This document shows, one piece after another, positions 20,643-26,319 of a stretch of 26,319 nt of DNA (within the stretch, counting starts at the first letter, position 1; the number at the start of each line of letters is the position of its first letter). Under the pieces are notes generated by a model. It was given only the letters and a program-made list of their open reading frames with translations, had not been told where the DNA came from and made no database searches. Source of the DNA: Diatrype stigma (taxonomy: Eukaryota; Ascomycota; Sordariomycetes; Xylariales; Diatrypaceae); the NCBI GenBank assembly GCA_022225965.2, contig JAKJXP020000202.1, positions 1 through 26,319 on the forward strand. Direction: 5' to 3'. Both the position numbers and the translations under genes were made by a program.

Positions 20643-22480
20643 ATGCATATCGTTTCTTGTATTGCAGCGCTAAGCCTTGTGCCGATCAATGCCCTTGCAT
20701 TGGCCGTGCCCTTGGCATCTCACTACGTGACACCGCGTTCGCTGCAAAAGTATCCTTTCACACGCCGTCAGCTGCCCGTTGTCACCATTCAGCAAGAACT
20801 CGGCCCTCAGCTTTCCAATACGTCCCTTATATTTGGGTCTGACAATTCTCAATTCGAGAATGCCACCGAACGTTTCAACATCTTTAGCCGTCCCGATGTC
20901 CAAGTCGTAGTTGAACCAGGTACAGAGTCAGATGTTTCCACCATTGTAAGTGTTGCAAATAGCCACTAGTCTCTGCTTGCATCGCATTGACACCAAACTT
21001 CAATCAGATCACATACTGCAATGACAACAGCATCGAATTCTTTGCCTATGGCCGTGGACACGGTATCTCTACCTCCGTCGCGAGCTTCCAGGGCCTGCAG
21101 ATCAACTTGGGACAACTGAATGCTATCACCATTGCTGAGGACGGGAAATCCGCGAGGTTTCAGGGTGGACTAGACAATGGCCAGGTTTTGGGTAATGTCT
21201 GGGACCAGGGTTACGTCACGAGTATGTGTCCTGTCAGCCCTGCATGTCTAGTATCCCCACGCATGCGTAGCTGACTAACTGTGCCTCGATAGCTACCGGA
21301 ACAGCCACCTGCGTGGGTCTCCTGGGCGCCGGTCTTGGAGGTGGCCATGGGGTCTACGAAGGCCAGTACGGCCTGGTGATAGACAATCTCATTCACGTCA
21401 ACATCGTTCTGGCCAACGGCACGGCCATCGGTGTGAACGAGACCAGCTACCCAGATCTCTGGTGGGGCATCCGAGGCGCCGGCCACAACTTCGGCATTGT
21501 CACGAGCGCCGACATGAAGATCTACCCCAGAGAGATTGAAACTTGGCACTACAAGAACTATTGGTGGGCTGGCGAGAAACTTGAGGAAGTCTTGGAGGCT
21601 CTCAACACGTTCCATACCAGTGACAACGGAACCACCCCGCCGCTGATGGGCTTCGAAGCGGGCCAATTCACCATGAACACCTCCGTGAGCGAGACTGAGG
21701 TACGTGAAGCCCAACCAACCTGAACAAAATGACTCTTTCAGCTTGCTGACCATTCTGTGCAACCATTATTAGGCAACGCTATTCTGGAGCTTCGCATACG
21801 CCGGAACGGGAGAGGAAGCCGAGAAGCTTCTGGAACCCTTCAACGCCATAGAGAACTTGGGCGTGAGAAGCGGCGACACCGGGCTGCCTTCCCTCTCCAA
21901 CGACATGTCGGCCTTCGGGGAGGGCGCGGCCTGTGCTCCGATTTGGTTCGTCGGTGCCTCGACGTTGATAGGACAGTACAACATTACCGCCATGCGCCAG
22001 GTGTACGACCTGTACAACTCGAAGGCGGCCGAGTACCCCGAGCTCGGAGCAAGCTCGCAGATCTACATCGAGGGCTACGCCACTAAGGGCATGGAGGTGG
22101 TCCCCGCGGACACCACTGCGTACCCCCATCGCGATAAAAAGCATATCATGTGAGTGAACGGCTTGTGCCAGGAAACTACGTGCATTTGTGAGCTAACCTC
22201 GTATGCTTCCTGCAGTTTCATCCAGTTCTCTCTGGCCGAGGGGTCTGAGTTGCATGACACCGCTGAGGCGTGGGCCAAGCAAACGTGGGACCTCTGGGTC
22301 GAGGGTGAGGGTCCCGGGGCGCAGCCAGCCCACTACGTCAACTACGTCCTGTGGAACCCCTGGGAGACCAGGGAGTCCATTTACGGGCCCGAGCCATGGC
22401 GTCTCGAGCGGCTGAATCAGCTGAAGGGGCAGTACGATCCGGAGAATCGTTTCCGCTTCTATGTCCCTATCTTGGAGTGA
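20643..22480 (+). CDS. BBE-type FAD-linked oxidoreductase, probably secreted
   Basis: Five exons (20643-20945, 21008-21221, 21293-21699, 21773-22149, 22216-22480) join to 521 aa; all introns are GT-AG, 62-73 bp. The start gives a signal peptide (MHIVSCIAALSLVPINALA); an in-frame ATG at 20601 would add 14 residues. The PCMH-type FAD domain shows YGRGHGIS (His119) and TATCVGLLGAGLGGGHG (Cys179). Their 60-residue spacing resembles the His/Cys pair that binds FAD covalently in berberine-bridge enzymes. The C-terminal BBE motif is present (NYVLWNPWE, then YDPENRF). Several N-glycosylation sequons fit a secretory route. Such enzymes oxidise alcohols or rings with O2. In salicylaldehyde-type clusters a related oxidase converts the benzylic alcohol back to the aldehyde at the end, the role I infer here. 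Confidence 0.94.
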
Positions 22481-23438
22481 TCAGGTTGAGACGGCGAGGG
22501 TCGGAAGGGTAGGAAGGGCATGGGTGTTTCTTTCTTGTACATATATCTTGTATTTGGTGACTATAGACAGCTATCCTGGAGTATCTTAGACTAGATTGCA
22601 ACACGTATTCGGCCATCGTTGGCACCTACATTCCCCCTTGGCATACTCTTGGCGAATCACAGTTCATGTCGTTAGCGGCACAAGTACCCTGTGCATATGC
22701 CTAGTAAGCCACCTGAATAAGTAGTGTATCCGTGCACAGCATACGAAAATCCGCTGACTATTCACCGTTCTCATCAATCAGACAGTGTTACTTCATAGGA
22801 TAGTCGTAGTTGTTCTGAAGTCTCTCGATAAAGTTAGGATTAGTGCCCCGACCCTTGTCGTTGCTTCTGAGCCACCCTATTCGGGCTATAACTTAAGCGG
22901 GTCATACCCCCTTTTTTTCTCAAGCCCGTTCGCCAGCTGCCGCTGTTACTTATATTAAACTGCTATTATCCGAGAACTTGTTTACACTCCTTTCAAGCCA
23001 CGGCGTTTATGTTTAAAGGACCGGATGTAAGTAACAGTCACGTAATGCTTGGTGGTTGTGGTAATGGTGGAGTGGAGGGCTTTGTGGCACCCGGTATGGA
23101 GGTCTGTATAAGGGGGACGTGGCCCGAGCAAATATAGCCCGAATAGAGTAGCCCTTTCGTTTGTCCTACCCCTAATGTGATCCGTACCTATGGCTGTCAC
23201 AGATGTAGTTCCATTGCGGGAAGGACTACGAAGCTAGGCACCATGAACATGCGCAATATATTCTTCATTCTTAATTACAGACAAACCAATGATGACCTGG
23301 ATTCGTATCCCGAACCGTAACATGCAATGTTATTTCAATCAGGTGCGACAAGCCGTTGCACTGGCGCCACACTCTCTACTCCATCCTGTCTTTTCCGGTA
23401 TACTCTTCGTATGAGGTTTTGTATCTAAGTGTGGACAG
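22481..23438. other. Convergent intergenic region, no gene seen
   Basis: The 958 bp between the oxidase stop and the cupin C stop contain no supported gene. A 72-codon minus-strand frame (22982-23200) has no recognisable similarity. Both flanking genes end here, so only 3' ends are expected. Confidence 0.6.
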
Positions 23439-24211
23439 TCAGCTTCGGAAGAAAAAATCAAGTCGGATGGTCGCGTACCCTAATAAGCGCATCGCAATCC
23501 AGTACGCCGCCACGTAGTGTATTACATTGATGATAGATGCCGGCATCCAGTTGAGAGCAGACGGAGTCCAAAGCGACGATGCGTCATGATAGAAGAGGAT
23601 GATCTGGAAGATCGATGGCGATAAGCCGGCCTTGTCACAGTCGGCAACATAGCTGACGATGTTCCGCAGGAAGTTGATGTCGAGGATGTGGTCTACGTCC
23701 TTGCAGGGGTCCGCCCACCCGTGGAAGACGAGGGACTCGGTAGACGAAGTAGGCGACCAGAAGCGATGACTATCAAAGCATGAGAGTTGATCGAGCGTAT
23801 GCGACGATGGGAAGGGCCAGTGACGCTTACCGACTTCCAGCACGGATCGTCAAGACTCCATCGTCCTTGGTGAGAGCGTACTGCTTCCCGTCTACCTCTG
23901 CTGCCAGTATGCCCTGTTCAACTTTGAAGTGCTCGTCCTGGCGAAAGTGTAGATGCCTTCGGGAAGGACAGTTAGCACAGTAATCAACATGCATTACGAA
24001 GTATTACTGCTCACAGTGGTGGACCGGACAGGCCAGCCTTAACCCGTGGGTTCTCGATATAGTGCGTTTCTCTAAGACTCCAACTATTGTTCTTCCCGGG
24101 TATGATATCGAAGCGCGCTGCGCCGGCAACAGAGTAAAACGTGTTCTTGGTGGAAGTATTTGTGAGGTTTATTGGCCGCGGAGAGAGCCAACGCTGCCAC
24201 GCTCGTACCAT
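23439..24211 (-). CDS. Third cupin-fold protein with hydrophobic C-terminal helix (cupin C)
   Basis: Three exons (24211-24015, 23956-23831, 23769-23439) give 217 aa; both introns are GT-AG (58 and 61 bp). The metal-binding motif HLHFRQDEHFKV (His67, His69, Glu74) and a later AGSRHRFW (His109) identify a cupin of the classical HxHxxxxE type, unlike the MHR type of cupins A and B. It is therefore not a close paralogue of them. After the barrel comes a helical region ending in a strongly hydrophobic segment (residues about 186-206, around IHYVAAYWIAM) that could anchor the protein to a membrane. The start at 24211 is the first ATG after an in-frame stop. It is divergent from SDR3 and convergent with the flavin oxidase. 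Catalysis of an oxidative or isomerising pathway step is plausible but unproven. Confidence 0.88.
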
Positions 24212-24874
24212 CTTGATGTAGGCCTACAATGATCGATGAGTATAAGATGGTGTTTGTTCCGGTCTCTTCCAACTATTTGCTACTTGTATATACAAGCACC
24301 AATCGTGAGTCCGCGTGATCCCGATACTATCTGCAGATAATCGTTCGTGGCCGGTGTTGGCCACTGTGTGGTCTGATTCTCGCCCAAAGAATCATCCGCA
24401 GAATGGTATTGGTTCCATCGAGAAACTTCGAACTTGAGCTTCCTCGCGTCGGGAAAAGTACGTACCTCCAGCTGCAAGTTGGGTACTTCTACATCTTCAA
24501 ACGTTCAGCTGACCTAAGAAGCGCTGTAAGTTCCCGCGACAAAGTAACTCCACGTCGGATTTTAGTGTGCCGCGAGGTGCATAGGCTGATGATGCATGTC
24601 AGACCCGACTCTGTGAAGAGGGTCTGCGGAAACTTACAGGCCCGCATTCTGTGACCGGGCTACTATGAGCGTCTCTGATTAGTAAGACAGAGTTTCTCTT
24701 CGATATGCAACGTTGAATACGAGATGTGATAGAATTATAGTATACGATAACCTGATTTAGGATCTCTATCACATTTGGCTGCCAGTGTCTAGTCTCCCGC
24801 TTTGAGGTCTCTTCAACCATATGCTTTTACTATTGCCCTATACTTTCTGAAAGATACGCAGAACACTGTATACC
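24212..24874. promoter_or_regulatory. Shared upstream region of cupin C and SDR3 (divergent)
   Basis: The start codons are 663 bp apart and point outwards. The small frames at 24280-24477 and 24599-24820 (minus) and 24403-24654 (plus) match nothing. This is the third divergent pair in the window, in keeping with shared control across the cluster. Confidence 0.5.
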
Positions 24875-25975
24875 ATGTCCTCAGCGCTTGAAGCCAGTGC
24901 TTCTTATGAGGCCACGCTGCTTGGTGGACTCCAACGCCAATTCACCAGACCTAAGCCATTGCCAGCCAACATCAAGCTCGATGGTCAAACTGCCATTGTT
25001 ACAGGTAGCAATAGCGGTGTTGGACTAGAGGCATCTCGCCAGCTTCTGGGGCTTCATCTTTCACACCTTATAATGGCAGTTCGGTCCAAAGCCAGCGGCG
25101 AGGCAGCCGCAAAGCAGTTGCGTCAGCAATTCCCTGATCCGAGGATCACTATATCCGTCTGGGACCTCGACATGGAGTCGCGTGACTCCATACTCCAGTT
25201 CGTGGATCGATGTGCGACTTTGTCACGCATCGACGTTGTGATTTTGAATGCCGCAGCGGTCAACACATCGTACAAGCCCAATCCCCTTACGGGCCATGAG
25301 ACGACTATGCAAGTCAACTACTTAGCCACAGCTCTGCTCACGATTCTTCTACTTCCTATTCTCAAATCCAGTAATCGGAAAAACAACTCTTCTCGACCCC
25401 CAGTGATCAGTCTCGTGGGATCAGACACCATGTATTCGCCAGACTGCTTTCCCAAAACAAAAGGTCCAGTTTTGGCCCAGTACGACAACAAAGAAAAGTT
25501 CGATTTCTTCTCCTGGTATGCCTCCTCCAAGCTATTGATGGTGTTCTTCGTGTCTCGCCTGGCCGAGCTGGTGGATCCCGCCGACGTCCTGATCAATGTA
25601 TCCAACCCCGGCTTCACTCGTCAGTCAAATCTTGATCGTAATGCCACCGCGGGTATCAGAGCCGTCATGAAGTTTTTCAGATTCATCATAGGGAGAGCCG
25701 TAAGTGCTAGCGCTTCTGTATATCTTGATGCAACGCTAGTTCGGGGCCCAGAAAGTCACGGGAGCTTCATCAGTGATTGGGCAATCAAGCCGTAAGTGAT
25801 ATTTACCATTCATCATCATTCGTACGAGCACCCATTCACTATTATTAGTTATCCAATGCTCTGGTATACGACAGAAGGTCAAGAGGTCAGGACGAGACTA
25901 TGGGAGGAAACCATGGAAGAGTTGAATTTTGCCGGGGCTTCTAAGATAATTGCAGACATGAAGAAATCAGGATGA
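24875..25975 (+). CDS. Retinol-dehydrogenase-like short-chain dehydrogenase (SDR3)
   Basis: Two exons (24875-25791, 25849-25975) join through a 57-bp GT-AG intron to 347 aa, the usual size for the fungal retinol-dehydrogenase/WWOX-like SDR subfamily. Motifs are TGSNSGVG (residues 43-50), LNAAAVN in place of NNAG, a catalytic Ser in SLVGSDTMY, and WYASSK with Tyr and Lys in the YxxxK pattern. The second exon supplies the conserved-looking end MLWYTTEGQEVRTRLWEE and the stop after KKSG. It likely uses NADP(H) on a lipophilic alcohol/carbonyl. In salicylaldehyde-type pathways, SDRs of this kind oxidise chain alcohols before ring closure or reduce the aldehyde to salicyl alcohol; which applies here cannot be read from sequence. 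Confidence 0.93.
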
Positions 25976-26274
25976 GACAGGAAAGGCGATCGGTGGACAG
26001 AACTATCATGAAATGCAGTAATCAACAACGACCAGTCTTGGTTACTTAATACAATAGCCTATAATCTCACACAAGGGTTTCGTCGTGCTATTGATAAGAA
26101 CGCAACTCGTGTGCTGCTAGGCCGTGGCAAAGCTCTGACAATCGAATTATGTTTACCATGAGCCTTAGTTAGTTACTCCCATCAGATGACCCCCAGCCCC
26201 TGAATCTGACACAAGAATGTTACGTACGAAACTCTGTCAAGGTGTTTGGTGATTTGATATGCAACTGGATCATG

Positions 26275-26311
<37 letters not shown>

Positions 26312-26319
26312 ACGGCACA
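25976..26319. other. Right-hand flank, no gene seen
   Basis: The last 344 bp hold the SDR3 3' end and no open frame worth calling. The sequence ends in an A homopolymer followed by ten unremarkable bases. Whether the cluster continues to the right cannot be judged. Confidence 0.6.
26275..26309. repeat. A homopolymer at the right edge
   Basis: Thirty-five consecutive A bases precede the final ten bases. It is about 300 bp past the SDR3 stop and is followed by further sequence, so it need not be a transcript tail. A retroelement poly-A remnant or an assembly artefact are both possible. Confidence 0.85.

Overview
The window looks like a secondary-metabolite gene cluster from a filamentous ascomycete (Pezizomycotina). 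The reasons are short introns (45-90 bp) with fungal CTAAC-like branch sites, a multidomain iterative highly reducing polyketide synthase (HR-PKS), and an AT-rich, repeat-like left edge that resembles RIP-degraded DNA. Gene structures were assembled by hand from splice sites, and every model closes in frame.

Layout: 1-2229 is a gene-free edge with a C homopolymer, a 14-bp tandem repeat, about 1.25 kb of AT-rich DNA and a small inverted-repeat pair. 2230-10095 (-) is a seven-exon HR-PKS of 2488 aa (KS-AT-DH-degenerate MT-ER-KR-ACP, no release domain). It shares a 1-kb upstream region with a classical SDR (11103-12143, +). A nine-exon Ayr1-like SDR follows (12634-13976, -), then a 1.7-kb gene-free stretch with a strong G-quadruplex-type motif. 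Two paralogous cupin genes diverge from a 0.7-kb region (15647-16345, - and 17038-17773, +). Next are an intronless protein with two SnoaL/NTF2-like halves (18501-19355, +), a probably secreted BBE-type flavin oxidase (20643-22480, +), a third, different cupin (23439-24211, -) and a retinol-dehydrogenase-like SDR (24875-25975, +). The right end carries a 35-A run.

How the genes may work together: an HR-PKS with several SDRs, several small cupins and a BBE-type FAD oxidase is, from general knowledge, the signature of fungal salicylaldehyde/salicyl-alcohol clusters (flavoglaucin, trichoxide, sordarial, pyriculol, annullatin type). In those pathways a reduced chain is re-oxidised by SDRs, cyclised and aromatised with help from cupins, and the benzylic alcohol/aldehyde state is set by a flavin oxidase. 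I infer the same general logic here. The double SnoaL-like protein is an additional candidate cyclase or isomerase that I do not associate with those clusters. No P450, prenyltransferase, transporter or transcription factor was seen, so the cluster may be minimal or may extend beyond the window.
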